Notes: a model not told the origin generated them from the letters alone. Shown: positions 1 to 9,256, numbered from the stretch's first letter. The stretch is DNA of 64,000 nucleotides from Arsenicibacter sp965247375 (GCA_965247375.1 CBDFHU010000113.1:1-64000); one strand, 5' to 3'. A program made the numbers and translations.

Positions 1-307
1 TTGCAAAAGCCACCACACTCCCCCGCATCCATCCTGGCCATTGTGCCGATACCAGATGCCGTTGCCGCGGCAGCCGGCCGGTTCCCCGTAGGGTCACCCC
101 GCTGTAACGCTGCCGGTTTCGCACTCCCGGGCTATTGCGTTGCAACGTCATGAGCAATGACTCTTCAAACGGCTTGCCGGAGGCGATCAGGACTTCAATC
201 TCCAGCGCCAGCCGGCGGATTAATGCCTCCGGTACTTCACGCTGCGACTCCCGACGCCTCAGTTCCTGCCGTAGCCGGGATAGTTGTACACTGGATAGTT
301 GTTGCAT
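1..307 (-). CDS. Partial hypothetical protein, C-terminus beyond window
   Basis: An open frame starts at the ATG at 307 on the minus strand and runs without a stop off the left edge, giving at least 102 residues. It begins MQQLSSVQLSRLRQELRRRE and is rich in Arg, Leu and Glu, so the first 60 residues look helical; the stretch RLALEIEVLIASGKPFEESL resembles a short helical adaptor or prefix domain. After about residue 65 it becomes basic and Gly-rich. There is no signal peptide or membrane segment in the visible part. I do not recognise the family. The supports are its length without a stop and codon use like the neighbours. It lies just downstream of the TonB receptor terminator on the same strand, so it probably has its own promoter. 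Confidence 0.45.
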   Translation of the reverse strand, partial: MQQLSSVQLSRLRQELRRRESQREVPEALIRRLALEIEVLIASGKPFEESLLMTLQRNSPGVRNRQRYSGVTLRGTGRLPRQRHLVSAQWPGWMRGSVVAFA

Positions 308-380
308 TGTGTCTGACTAATATGATGTGGAACAAAAATATATAAGAAAATTATATATACAAGCAGTAAGGATAAGAATA

Positions 381-410
381 TAAAAAGGGCCTGCTTTCAG
401 AAGCAAGCCC
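381..410 (-). terminator. Rho-independent terminator of the TonB receptor gene
   Basis: Inverted repeat GGGCCTGCTT / AAGCAAGCCC (387-396 and 401-410) with a four-base TCAG loop and one mismatch. Read on the minus strand it is followed by TTTTTA. It lies about 30 bases after the receptor stop codon. Confidence 0.85.
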
Positions 411-438
411 TTAAGGGTGAGTAGCTCAGAAAAACGGC

Positions 439-2805
439 TCAGAAACTCCATTTCAGCCGTACGGCCATGTTACGGCCCGGATCATCGGCGAAATAGCGGA
501 AACGGTTAAGGTAATCGCGGTAAACTGTGTTGAAGAGATTATTGACCGACAGGCTAACGGTTAAGCCGTGATCATCAGTGAAAGGAAACGTTGCCCCGAC
601 AGCGGCATTCCAGAGCGAATAAGCCGGTGGCGGCGCCACAAAATCGCTGTTGGCCGGCACACGGTTCTGCCGCGCTACCAGCAGATTACCGATTTCGGCA
701 TACAGGTCATGCCAGTGAGCATGTTCGCCTTTTTTCTGTGTATCCCGTCCCCAGACCGGCAGCTCAAAGCGAAGGGCATTTTCGAACCGGTTCGGGGCAA
801 TCCAGACCAGGGGCTGGCGATGGACTACATCCTGAACGTAGAGATACGCCAGTTTGGTCGTCCACAACAGCCCGCCCTGATTCGTGACCGGCAGCAGTGT
901 GACGGTCCCCGACGCGTCGAAACCGGTATAAATCACGTCGGTCTGCGTGTATTTAAAAAACGGAAATGCCCCGCGGATGGTCAGCCGGGGTTCAGCCTGC
1001 GGTTGCAGGTAAATGTAATCGCGGATGTAGTTATAAAACAGATCGACCTCCGCCTGAATGCGTTTGCCGGTGTAGGTTGTGTTCCAGTTCAGATTGTACG
1101 CTTTTTCGGGTTGAAGGCCCGGGTCACCCAGTTCATAGGCCGCCGCCCCGTGATGCACCCCGTCGCTGAATAATTCACTAACGTTGGGCGCCCGCCATGC
1201 CGTCCCGAAATTCACACGGCTCGTCCACGACTGATTCAGGGTATAAGTAGCTCCCAACGTACCGGAGCCGTTGGCAAAAGCATAGACCGGACTGGTCAGT
1301 ACACCGTTCTGGTAGCGGAACACCTGCATGTGCCGGACATCGAACCGCAGACCGGCTTCATATTCCCAGCGTTCCTTACGAAGTTTTTCGATCCAGAACG
1401 CCCCGGCCGCAAACGTCCGGAAGTTTGGGATCAGGGGTCGGCCGTTCATGATGTTAAACTGATACATGCCGGTAATCCCCGCCTGCCCGCTCAGCGACCC
1501 GACGGGTTTATGCTCAAACACCAGATCACCGGTATAGGTCGTCAGCCGGAACCGCAGTTCGGGCCGGTTCAGGGCCGCGAGGCTGTCATTGCGCGGCCGG
1601 TGGAGGTCAAACTCGCTCCGGTCGTCGAACTGCCGGGCCAGTGTCAGTGTCCACAGCCCTTTTTCAGCTGGTTTATAGGTTGTCCGCCACTTCAGCAAGT
1701 CGTGCTGTACCTGCTGCGACGGCCGGTCAATGGCATAACTGAAACCGGATTTAATGTAGGGCTCGCCCGAGGCCAGTACCTGCTCCAGATCGGTCAGGCT
1801 GCCGATGTGGGCACCGGTAAAAATGCCGATTTTAGTATTGAAGCGGCTGTAAAACAAATCGGTGGTCAGCTTGCGGGTACGGTAGGCCACCGCTACTGAG
1901 CCATTCTGCTCCGACGTACCGGTGTTGCTCAGATAATAGCCGGGTGTCTGGAGGTTACCACCCCGTTTCAGGGTCCCCTGCACCCGCCAGGCAAACTGAT
2001 TGTCCTTACCGAGGGAGTTTTCGGTCTGTCCCGACACAACACCCTGCCGCCCATTCGTAAAACCAACCATGTTTAGTTCGCCGTGTTGCCCGTGAGTAGC
2101 CGGCAGCGGTGCGGGTTCAACCAGAATCACGCCCCCGATGGCATCAGAGCCATACCGTACACCCGACGCACCTTTTACTAATGATACACGGCTGGCAATA
2201 AACGGGTCAATTTCGGGCGCATGTTCCGATCCCCACTGCTGTCCCTCCTGCCGGATGCCATTGTTCAGAATGAGGATACGGTTGCTGTGGAATCCGTGAA
2301 TAACCGGTTTGGAGATGGTGGAGCCGGTTTGCAGCGTAGTTACGCCCGGCAGTTTTTTCAGAGCCTCCCCCAGCGACTGACCGCGCGTCTGATCAAGTTC
2401 CCTGCCGGCCAACACCTGCACCGCCTGACTGCTCAGAGCGGCTGTCTTCTGGGCCGTTACGTTGACATCGTGCAGGTGAACGGCGTCTTCGTCCAGCAAA
2501 AAATCCTGATTACGGGATGATTCGTGTTCAATCGTAAGCGTCTGCCGGATTTCCTTATACCCCAGAATACGGGCCAGCAGGGTATAGCGTTGCGGACAGA
2601 GATGGTCAATGCGGTAATAGCCGCTGGTATCGGTAACGGCTCCGAGGCCCGTCTCCTGAATAATCACCGTTGCCCCCGGAATCGGCTGATTACTTTCCCG
2701 GTCAATGACTTTACCCTTTATATAACAGGAACAGTTTGTCTGCGCCCGGGCAGCAGGCATCCATAAAAATAAACCACTAACCAGACCAATCCAGAGACTC
2801 CGCAT
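439..2805 (-). CDS. TonB-dependent outer-membrane receptor
   Basis: A 788-residue outer-membrane active transporter powered by TonB. Residues 1-21 are a signal peptide ending in ARAQ. A carboxypeptidase-regulatory-like beta domain follows (about 28-105, with GKVIDRESNQPIPGATV). The plug is at about 118-225, and the 22-strand barrel fills the rest, ending in the typical aromatic residue (KWSF). The plug carries HGFHSNRILILNNGIRQEG and a following SEHAPEID, a pattern seen in zinc- or copper-type receptors such as ZnuD. The protein has several His-rich spots (KKGEHAHWHD, SDGVHHG), so a metal or metal-chelate substrate is plausible but inferred. No SusD partner or ABC importer is adjacent. It is divergent from the ECF sigma factor gene. 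Confidence 0.9.
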   Translation of the reverse strand: MRSLWIGLVSGLFLWMPAARAQTNCSCYIKGKVIDRESNQPIPGATVIIQETGLGAVTDTSGYYRIDHLCPQRYTLLARILGYKEIRQTLTIEHESSRNQDFLLDEDAVHLHDVNVTAQKTAALSSQAVQVLAGRELDQTRGQSLGEALKKLPGVTTLQTGSTISKPVIHGFHSNRILILNNGIRQEGQQWGSEHAPEIDPFIASRVSLVKGASGVRYGSDAIGGVILVEPAPLPATHGQHGELNMVGFTNGRQGVVSGQTENSLGKDNQFAWRVQGTLKRGGNLQTPGYYLSNTGTSEQNGSVAVAYRTRKLTTDLFYSRFNTKIGIFTGAHIGSLTDLEQVLASGEPYIKSGFSYAIDRPSQQVQHDLLKWRTTYKPAEKGLWTLTLARQFDDRSEFDLHRPRNDSLAALNRPELRFRLTTYTGDLVFEHKPVGSLSGQAGITGMYQFNIMNGRPLIPNFRTFAAGAFWIEKLRKERWEYEAGLRFDVRHMQVFRYQNGVLTSPVYAFANGSGTLGATYTLNQSWTSRVNFGTAWRAPNVSELFSDGVHHGAAAYELGDPGLQPEKAYNLNWNTTYTGKRIQAEVDLFYNYIRDYIYLQPQAEPRLTIRGAFPFFKYTQTDVIYTGFDASGTVTLLPVTNQGGLLWTTKLAYLYVQDVVHRQPLVWIAPNRFENALRFELPVWGRDTQKKGEHAHWHDLYAEIGNLLVARQNRVPANSDFVAPPPAYSLWNAAVGATFPFTDDHGLTVSLSVNNLFNTVYRDYLNRFRYFADDPGRNMAVRLKWSF

Positions 2806-3137
2806 CCGCGTGTAAGAGAGTTTTTAGTACCATTTTTCTAACGCAACCATGTTTCAAAAAGGTTCAGCCAGCGGGTGAACAAAAATTTTTATGCATTCGG
2901 GCAAACTAAACAGGTTTGTTTAACGTATTAGTATCAAACCTTAAACAAGAAGAGGAACAGGATTTCTACAATTTGGGGCTTTTTTTCCACAGTCCACAGT
3001 GTAAAAGGAAATTCTTACCTTCAAATTGGCACAATTTAAGGCATTTATAAATCAACGACTTAGCTCTTTTTATCCGTATTTTGGCTAAGTGAATCTAAAA
3101 TTTCTGAATCTGGTTGGATTTTTGTTTAATTGATGTA
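2806..3137. other. Divergent intergenic region, receptor / sigma factor
   Basis: About 330 AT-rich bases between two divergent genes. A spaced inverted repeat GGTTTG (2913-2918) / CAAACC (2935-2940) lies about 110 bases upstream of the receptor start and could be an operator. I see no small ORF, riboswitch or RNA gene here. Confidence 0.35.
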
Positions 3138-3145
3138 TAAATTTG
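3138..3145 (+). promoter_or_regulatory. Promoter -7 element TAAATTTG of the sigma gene
   Basis: Exact match to the Bacteroidota -7 consensus TAnnTTTG. Transcription would start near 3152, which lies inside the longest open frame. This argues for translation starting at the ATG at 3172. No good -33 TTTG is seen at the ideal spacing. Confidence 0.5.
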
Positions 3146-3171
3146 GTTCAACAAAAAAAATATATAGATCC

Positions 3172-3687
3172 ATGACAGCGCTCGAATTCACTCAACATAT
3201 CGGTAAAGTCTCGAAGTCACTACGCCCGTTTGCACTCCGCCTGACAAAAGACGTTGAAGATGCGAACGACCTGTTACAGGACACTTTGTTAAAAGCATTC
3301 ACCAACCGGGACAAGTACACGGATGGTACCAATCTTAAAGCGTGGTTATACACCATCATGAAAAACACGTTCATCACGAACTACCAGCGTATGGTTCGTA
3401 AAAACACATTCATCGACACAACGGATAACCTGCATTACATCAACTCGACAGAAAGCAGCACCGATAACCTGGCGTACTCAACATTTGCGCAGGAAGATAT
3501 CGCCCGTGCCGTGAGCGGTCTTGATGATACATACCGGACGCCGTTTATGATGCACTTCCGCGGTTTCAAATACCACGAGATCGCGCAACGCCTTGACATT
3601 CCTATCGGTACTGTGAAAAACCGCATTCACATTGCCCGGAAAGAGCTGAAAGACAAACTAAAGATATATGCCTATTATGGCGCCTGA
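3172..3687 (+). CDS. ECF-type RNA polymerase sigma factor
   Basis: A 171-residue sigma-70 family protein of the extracytoplasmic-function type. Region 2 is at about 8-75 (KSLRPFALRLTKDVEDANDL, then LKAWLYTIMKNTFI, the -10 recognition helix). Region 4 is at about 110-165 (GFKYHEIAQRLDIPIGTVKN, a helix-turn-helix). The frame is open upstream to 3130, but the -7 promoter element at 3138-3145 lies inside that extension, so I place the start at MTALEF. No anti-sigma gene is next to it. A strong terminator follows, then the carotenoid genes on the same strand. Control of those genes by this sigma factor, for example in response to light or stress, is inference from position only. Confidence 0.92.
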   Translation: MTALEFTQHIGKVSKSLRPFALRLTKDVEDANDLLQDTLLKAFTNRDKYTDGTNLKAWLYTIMKNTFITNYQRMVRKNTFIDTTDNLHYINSTESSTDNLAYSTFAQEDIARAVSGLDDTYRTPFMMHFRGFKYHEIAQRLDIPIGTVKNRIHIARKELKDKLKIYAYYGA

Positions 3688-3763
3688 ACAAATTACCGCT
3701 CAAGCCGGTTATCATCAAAAACCTTGATTGAGTAGTTTTTGGTTAAAAAAGAGGAAGGTTCCG

Positions 3764-3794
3764 AAAAGTTGGGTGTTTTACGCCCAACTTTTTT
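3764..3794 (+). terminator. Rho-independent terminator after the sigma gene
   Basis: Stem AAAAGTTGGGTG / CGCCCAACTTTT with a five-base loop, running directly into a T tract. It separates the sigma factor transcript from crtI. Confidence 0.85.
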
Positions 3795-3903
3795 GGTTTT
3801 TGTAAACCAAATGTTCCTTCTTTAGTTATCAATTGTACACTTGCGCGCGTGAAAGTACGGCCATCGCCCGCAGGCCACCACTAACTAACCGTAAACTACC
3901 TAC

Positions 3904-5382
3904 ATGCCTAAACGTGTTCTGGTCATTGGTGCCGGTTTTGCCGGTCTGGCAGCCGCTACCAGTTTAGCCGACAAAGGCTATGACGTGACCATTCTCGAAA
4001 AAAACAGTACGCCGGGCGGCCGCGCCCGTGTGTTTGAAGCGAATGGCTTTGTGTTCGACATGGGCCCCAGCTGGTACTGGATGCCCGATGTGTTTGAAAC
4101 CTACTTTGCCCGCTTCGGCCGTAAACCCGCTGACTACTACAATCTCGTCCGGCTCGATCCGTCGTACACCGTTATTTTCGGTCCCGGCGATGCCGTTGAT
4201 CTGCCGGTCGGAGTAAAGAACCTACAGGCACTTTTTGACACAATCGAACCTGGCAGCGGCCCGAAACTGGCTGAATTCCTGCGCCAGGCCTCTTATAAGT
4301 ACGATGTCGGCATCCATAATTTTGTCTGGAAACCAAGCCGGTCCGTTACCGAATTTCTGAGCCTTAAGCTGTTGTATGATGTAACGCGGCTTGATGTCTT
4401 TCAGTCCTTTTCTTCGCACGTCCGGAAGTTTTTCAAAAATCCGAAACTGTTGCAGCTGGTTGAATTCCCTATTCTGTTTCTGGGTGCGACTGCCGAAAAT
4501 ACACCGGCCATGTACAGCCTGATGAATTACGCCGAAATGACGATGGGCACCTGGTACCCGATGGGCGGCATGCATGAGATTGTAAAAGCCATGGTGAGTC
4601 TGGCGGAGGAAAAAGGGGTGAAAATTCTCTACAATCAGAATGTGGAGCGCATCGACGTCACCGGCAGCGAAGCACAACGGGTTATTACTGACGCCGGGGT
4701 GTTTGAATCCGATGTGGTGGTGGCCGGTGCTGATTACAACCACGTTGATACCAAACTCCTCGATCAGCCGCTGCGGAACTACGATGATGCGTACTGGCAG
4801 AAACGGGTGATGGCCCCGTCGTCGCTGCTGTTTTACCTGGGCGTCAACAAACGGGTTCCGAAACTACAGCATCATAATCTGTTTTTCGACGAGGATTTTA
4901 CGCTGCATGCACAGGAAATTTACGAAACACCCCGCTGGCCAAGCAAGCCGCTGTTCTACGTGTCGGCCCCGTCGAAAACGGATCCGTCGGTAGCACCCGA
5001 AGGCTGCGAAAATTTATTTCTGCTGATTCCGGTTGCCCCCGACCTGACCGACGATGAGGCCACGCGGGAAAAATACTATACCATGCTGATGGACCGGCTG
5101 GAAGCTTACGTGGGCGAAGATGTTCGTAATCACGTAGTTTACAAACGCAGCTATGCGCATCAGGATTTCAAAAGTGATTACAATGCGTTCCGCGGCAACG
5201 CCTACGGACTGGCCAATACACTGATGCAGACGGCTATACTGAAGCCATCTTTGAAAAACAAAAAAGTTTCCAACTTGTTTTATACTGGTCAGCTGACGGT
5301 GCCAGGCCCCGGTGTACCACCTTCGCTGATTTCGGGGCTGGTGGTTGCCGACGAAGTAGCCAAAGAATTTGCACTTGTCTGA
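3904..5382 (+). CDS. crtI: Phytoene desaturase (CrtI family)
   Basis: A 492-residue FAD-dependent enzyme that introduces double bases into phytoene, the first coloured step of carotenoid synthesis; it works at the membrane surface. The N-terminal dinucleotide-binding motif VLVIGAGFAGLAAA is at 5-18, followed by GGRAR near 39-43. The C-terminus has the family signature PGPGVPPSLISGLVVADEV, which closes the FAD site. Length is normal for bacterial CrtI. The Bacteroidota enzymes usually carry phytoene through to lycopene, but related family members make other products, so the number of steps is not certain. It is followed after 84 bases by phytoene synthase, and the two are probably one transcript. 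A weak -7-like box (TACACTTG) sits at 3836-3843. Confidence 0.93.
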   Translation: MPKRVLVIGAGFAGLAAATSLADKGYDVTILEKNSTPGGRARVFEANGFVFDMGPSWYWMPDVFETYFARFGRKPADYYNLVRLDPSYTVIFGPGDAVDLPVGVKNLQALFDTIEPGSGPKLAEFLRQASYKYDVGIHNFVWKPSRSVTEFLSLKLLYDVTRLDVFQSFSSHVRKFFKNPKLLQLVEFPILFLGATAENTPAMYSLMNYAEMTMGTWYPMGGMHEIVKAMVSLAEEKGVKILYNQNVERIDVTGSEAQRVITDAGVFESDVVVAGADYNHVDTKLLDQPLRNYDDAYWQKRVMAPSSLLFYLGVNKRVPKLQHHNLFFDEDFTLHAQEIYETPRWPSKPLFYVSAPSKTDPSVAPEGCENLFLLIPVAPDLTDDEATREKYYTMLMDRLEAYVGEDVRNHVVYKRSYAHQDFKSDYNAFRGNAYGLANTLMQTAILKPSLKNKKVSNLFYTGQLTVPGPGVPPSLISGLVVADEVAKEFALV

Positions 5383-5466
5383 CCGGCTGTCCCGTTAACT
5401 ATCTTTTCCTTACTTTTAACTTAGAAATACCTAACTTATTGCCAGTACCACTACCCGTACAAGCAC

Positions 5467-6303
5467 ATGATGTCATTATTCAACCAGACGGCGCTGGAAT
5501 GCAGCAAACTGATTACTGAACACTACAGTACATCGTTTACGCTGGGAATCAAAACGCTGGACCGTAAGTTCCATTTTCCGATTTATGCCATTTATGGGTT
5601 TGTCCGCTATGCCGATGAGATTGTGGATACGTTCCATGATTATGATAAGAAAACGCTGCTCGAAAAGTTTAAGAAAGATGCCTACACGGCAATTGACGAA
5701 CGTATCAGCCTGAATCCGGTGCTCCATGCGTTTCAGCTGGTAGTGAGGCAGTATGATATCGACCATGAGCTGATCGACGCCTTTCTGAAGAGCATGGAAA
5801 TGGACCTGTATTTTCAGGATTACGATGCCAGCGGCTACAATGAATACATCTACGGTTCGGCCGAAGTGGTAGGACTCATGTGCCTGCGGGTCTTCTGCGA
5901 AGGCGACCGTGCGATGTACGACCGTCTGAAAGAACCGGCCCGTAAACTGGGGGCGGCTTTCCAGAAAGTGAATTTCCTGCGTGATGTCAAAAGCGATTAT
6001 CAGGAACGCGGGCGGACATATTTCCCCGGCGTAAACTTCGACGATTTCACCTGCGACGCCAAAGAGCTGATTGAGCGCGATATCCAGAACGATTTCGATG
6101 AAGCCTATATCGGTATCATGAATCTGCCGAGAGGCGCGCGTATGGGCGTTTACCTGGCCTATGTCTATTACCAGACGCTGTTTAATAAAATCAAGGCCCT
6201 GCCTGTTTCGCGCATTCAGACAGAGCGGGTGCGGGTGCCGGATACCAAAAAAATTGCTCTGCTGGCCCAGACTTATCTCAAGTACCGCCTGAACGTTATT
6301 TAA
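5467..6303 (+). CDS. crtB: Phytoene synthase (CrtB, squalene/phytoene synthase family)
   Basis: A 278-residue prenyl transferase that joins two geranylgeranyl diphosphates head to head to give phytoene. Both Mg2+-binding aspartate motifs are present: DEIVD at 50-54 and DVKSD at 173-177, the latter followed by QERGRTYFP. Length is normal for the family. Two ATGs stand in tandem at 5467 and 5470, and either could start translation. It pairs with crtI just upstream. No cyclase, hydroxylase or ketolase gene follows: the next gene is gatB, so the later carotenoid steps must be encoded elsewhere. Confidence 0.93.
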   Translation: MMSLFNQTALECSKLITEHYSTSFTLGIKTLDRKFHFPIYAIYGFVRYADEIVDTFHDYDKKTLLEKFKKDAYTAIDERISLNPVLHAFQLVVRQYDIDHELIDAFLKSMEMDLYFQDYDASGYNEYIYGSAEVVGLMCLRVFCEGDRAMYDRLKEPARKLGAAFQKVNFLRDVKSDYQERGRTYFPGVNFDDFTCDAKELIERDIQNDFDEAYIGIMNLPRGARMGVYLAYVYYQTLFNKIKALPVSRIQTERVRVPDTKKIALLAQTYLKYRLNVI

Positions 6304-6310
6304 TAGTAAG

Positions 6311-6381
6311 CCCCACAAAGGCATGAAGAACCGTAACAACACAAAGACTTCGTGCTCGTCCGGCTCTTCATGCCTTTGTGG
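6311..6381. repeat. CACAAAGGCATGAAG repeat element, copy 1, with long inverted repeat
   Basis: CCACAAAGGCATGAAG at 6313-6328 is repeated exactly inverted at 6366-6381 (16 of 16 bases), with a 37-base middle that holds CACAAAGACTT. The same words recur at 38420-38460 and, degenerate, at 40445-40463. Here it could also fold as a transcription end signal for crtB, though there is no T tract. Confidence 0.7.
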
Positions 6382-6447
6382 CTGTTGATTTAAGGGCTTC
6401 TTTGATTGTTAGCCCCTTTGCCCCTCTAATCCTGTCTCATTTTGCTG

Positions 6448-6455
6448 TATCTTTG
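6448..6455 (+). promoter_or_regulatory. Promoter -7 element TATCTTTG of gatB
   Basis: Exact match to TAnnTTTG, 24 bases before the gatB ATG. There is no TTTG at the ideal -33 spacing. Confidence 0.55.
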
Positions 6456-6479
6456 CGGTAAAATCACAACATATTGTAC

Positions 6480-7997
6480 ATGGTGGCAGAGGAGATTATA
6501 TCACCGGACGAGGTAGCCAAGCCCGATGGTCCTGTTTCAGGCGCGGAAAAATTCGAAGCAGTTATTGGATTGGAAGTGCACTGTCAGTTGCTGACAGAAA
6601 GCAAAATGTTTGCCGCCGACGCGAATGCGTTCGGGGCAGATCCGAATACCAATATCAGCGTGATTACCCTCGCACACCCCGGAACGCTCCCGAAAGTGAA
6701 CCGCAAAGCCGTTGAATACGCCGTGCGTATGGGCTTAGCCTGCCAGTCAGAAATTACCCGACATAACGTTTTTGCCCGTAAGAATTATTTCTATCCTGAC
6801 CTGCCGAAAGGCTATCAGCTCTCGCAGGATAAAGGTCCGGTTTGTGTCGGTGGCGGCATTCTGGTCAAGGTCAAAGATCCGGAAACCGGTGCACCATACG
6901 AACGCGTGATTGAGGTTCACCATATTCACCTCGAAGAAGATGCGGGAAAATCCATCCACGATGCCGACGACTGGGCAACCTGCCTGGACTATAACCGCGC
7001 TGGTACGCCGTTGATCGAGATGGTAACCGACCCGTGCATCCGTACCGCCGAAGAGGCAGCTGCTTACCTGACTGAAGTACGGCGGCTGGTGCGTTACCTG
7101 AACATCTGTGACGGCAACATGGAAGAAGGTTCGCTGCGGTGCGATGTCAATATTTCCATCCGTCCGAAGGGTGAAACCTGGCTCGGCACCAAGGTGGAGG
7201 TGAAAAACCTGAACTCGATCCGGAACGTACAGCGCGCCATCGAGGTGGAATTCCGCCGTCAGATTGAGCTCACCGAAACCGGTGGCCGGATTATTCAGGA
7301 AACCCGTACGTTTGATGCCGGCAGCGGACAGACGTTCGGCATGCGGGAAAAGGAAACCATGAATGATTACCGGTATTTTCCTGACCCGGACCTGCAACCG
7401 GTAACGATTTCGGATGAGTGGATGGCCACGATTGAAGCGAATATGCCGGTGTTGCCCGCTCAGATGTACCAGCGGTTTGTAGAGCAGTACAGCCTGCCGG
7501 AATATGACGCTGCCCTGCTGACCGACGCCCGCGAAATGGCAGAGTTCTACGAGTCAGTGGCTCAGCATACCCGGAATTATAAAGCGATTTCGAACTGGCT
7601 GATGGGTCCGGTACGGTCGCTGCTGAACGAAAAAACGCTCCGTGAACGCCAGTTCCCGGTCGATGCCGCACGCATCGGTGCGATGATCAACCTGATCGAT
7701 GACGGTACGATCAGCCAGACGGCGGCTCAGAAAGTGTTCAGTCTGATGGCCGAAGGTGCTACCGAAACGCCGGACGTTCTGGCCGGACAGCATAATCTGA
7801 TTCAGAACCGCAATACCGACGCGCTCGGAACGTTGGTAGAAGAGGTATTAGCCGCATGGCCCGATAAAGTCGCTCAGTACAAAAAAGGGAAGAAAAACCT
7901 GCTGGGTATGTTTATGGGTGAGGTCATGAAAAAATCGCAGGGCTCAGCCGACCCGAAACTGGTTAATGCGTTACTAATGGAAAAGTTGAACCAATAA
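6480..7997 (+). CDS. gatB: Asp-tRNA(Asn)/Glu-tRNA(Gln) amidotransferase subunit B
   Basis: A 505-residue GatB subunit of the GatCAB complex, which phosphorylates and amidates the misacylated Glu-tRNA(Gln) or Asp-tRNA(Asn). The family start VIGLEVHCQL is at about 28-37, followed by the kinase/cradle domain with NYFYPDLPKGYQLSQ, HLEEDAGKS and DYNRAGTPLIEMVTDP. The C-terminal helical tRNA-binding GatB/YqeY domain ends in GKKNLLGMFMGEVMKKSQG. I chose the ATG at 6480; a TTG two codons upstream is less likely. gatA and gatC are not adjacent. The N-terminus is about 20 residues longer than in many GatB proteins. Confidence 0.95.
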   Translation: MVAEEIISPDEVAKPDGPVSGAEKFEAVIGLEVHCQLLTESKMFAADANAFGADPNTNISVITLAHPGTLPKVNRKAVEYAVRMGLACQSEITRHNVFARKNYFYPDLPKGYQLSQDKGPVCVGGGILVKVKDPETGAPYERVIEVHHIHLEEDAGKSIHDADDWATCLDYNRAGTPLIEMVTDPCIRTAEEAAAYLTEVRRLVRYLNICDGNMEEGSLRCDVNISIRPKGETWLGTKVEVKNLNSIRNVQRAIEVEFRRQIELTETGGRIIQETRTFDAGSGQTFGMREKETMNDYRYFPDPDLQPVTISDEWMATIEANMPVLPAQMYQRFVEQYSLPEYDAALLTDAREMAEFYESVAQHTRNYKAISNWLMGPVRSLLNEKTLRERQFPVDAARIGAMINLIDDGTISQTAAQKVFSLMAEGATETPDVLAGQHNLIQNRNTDALGTLVEEVLAAWPDKVAQYKKGKKNLLGMFMGEVMKKSQGSADPKLVNALLMEKLNQ

Positions 7998-8066
7998 CCA
8001 CATACAGGCAACGCAACTCGTTCGTAAACGGGTGTTGCGCCGCCTGCATGACAAAACAAGAATACC

Positions 8067-9197
8067 ATGAAGGTAAAAAATGGCCTTTTGGCCGGCCTGT
8101 CTATCCTCAGCCTTACTGCATTCGCACAAACCCCGGCGACCAAAGATTTTACCGTAACGGGTAAACTGAAAAGCTTTAATCCGGGCGGCAAAATATACCT
8201 CGAAAGCAACGGCCAGCCTGCCGCACGGCTCGATTCGGCAACGATCAGCAAAGACGGTCAGTTTAAATTGACCAGTAAAGTCCCTTACGGTGGTACGATC
8301 TACATTCTGGCGGCCAATGACCAGAAGGTAGCGCTGTTGGTCGAAGGCGGCGAAACCCTGACCGCCAACATCGACGGATTCCGCGAAAACCTCAAAACTA
8401 AGCAGAAAGGCATGGCCACGGTAACGGGGTCCAAAAACATGGACTATTACCAGCAGATCATGGGCCTGCGGGAAAGCATTGAATCACGTGTGCAGACCTG
8501 GAATAAGCAGTATCAGGACGCCAGTGCGAAGAAAGACAACAAGAAAATTGCCGAGATTGAACAGCAATACAACACCGCCAATGCCGATATGAAGGTAAAG
8601 GTAAAGCAGATGATCCCGAATATGGGAACCGATCTGGTTGCCTTGTTTGCCACCAATTTCCTCGATGAGAAAGAAGATTTCGAGACGCTGGATATGCTGG
8701 CGCGCAAGTTTGAGAAAGACAAGCCCGACAGCCCGATTGCCCAGTCATTCGTTGGCCGCATGAACCGGCTGCGTGGCCTGATGATCGGTGCGGTGGCACC
8801 GGATATTCAGCTGGCCGATACGACAGGCGCGGTCGTTCCCCTTTCATCGCTGAAAGGCAAATATGTCCTGATCGACTTCTGGGCGTCGTGGTGCGGTCCG
8901 TGCCGGATGGAAAACCCGAATGTAGTCCGGATGTATAACAAGTTCAAGGACAAGGGCTTTACGATCTACAGCGTATCCCTTGACCAGACAAAAGACAACT
9001 GGCTGCGCGCCATCCGCAACGATCACCTGACTTGGACGCACGTATCAGATCTGAAGTTCTGGCAGTCGGCGGCGGCTCAGCTGTATGGCGTTCAGGCGAT
9101 TCCGGCCACGTTCCTGCTGGATAAGGAAGGTAAAATAATCGCCAAAAATCTGCGCGGTGAAGCCCTGGAACAAAAGCTGGAAGAGATTCTAAAGTAA
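8067..9197 (+). CDS. Exported TlpA-like thioredoxin with DUF4369-type N-terminal domain
   Basis: A 376-residue periplasmic thiol-disulfide oxidoreductase. It has a signal peptide at 1-20 (ending AFAQ). A beta-rich DUF4369-type domain follows (about 25-130, with GKIYLESNGQPAARLDSATI), then a helical linker. The C-terminal TlpA/AhpC-type thioredoxin domain (about 245-376) has the active site WCGPC with cysteines 276 and 279, and the cis-Pro loop VQAIPATFL. Proteins of this shape are common in Bacteroidota and reduce periplasmic disulfides, for example in cytochrome c maturation; the true partner here is unknown. A hairpin (8005-8047) separates it from gatB. A terminator follows directly. Confidence 0.9.
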   Translation: MKVKNGLLAGLSILSLTAFAQTPATKDFTVTGKLKSFNPGGKIYLESNGQPAARLDSATISKDGQFKLTSKVPYGGTIYILAANDQKVALLVEGGETLTANIDGFRENLKTKQKGMATVTGSKNMDYYQQIMGLRESIESRVQTWNKQYQDASAKKDNKKIAEIEQQYNTANADMKVKVKQMIPNMGTDLVALFATNFLDEKEDFETLDMLARKFEKDKPDSPIAQSFVGRMNRLRGLMIGAVAPDIQLADTTGAVVPLSSLKGKYVLIDFWASWCGPCRMENPNVVRMYNKFKDKGFTIYSVSLDQTKDNWLRAIRNDHLTWTHVSDLKFWQSAAAQLYGVQAIPATFLLDKEGKIIAKNLRGEALEQKLEEILK

Positions 9198-9220
9198 GTC
9201 AACCCCAACCCATAGTCAGA

Positions 9221-9249
9221 AGGTCAGGTCTTGTGCCTGACCTTTTTTT
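9221..9249 (+). terminator. Rho-independent terminator of the TlpA-like gene
   Basis: Stem AGGTCAGG / CCTGACCT with a seven-base loop, followed by seven Ts. Confidence 0.9.
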
Positions 9250-9256
9250 GTGGCTT

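Noticed and set aside
2806..3137. Cobalamin or other riboswitch before the TonB receptor
   Set aside because: The leader lacks a B12-box or other recognisable conserved core.
5476..6342. 288-codon open frame antisense to phytoene synthase
   Set aside because: It mirrors crtB codon structure, has no family features and no promoter; crtB has both catalytic motifs.
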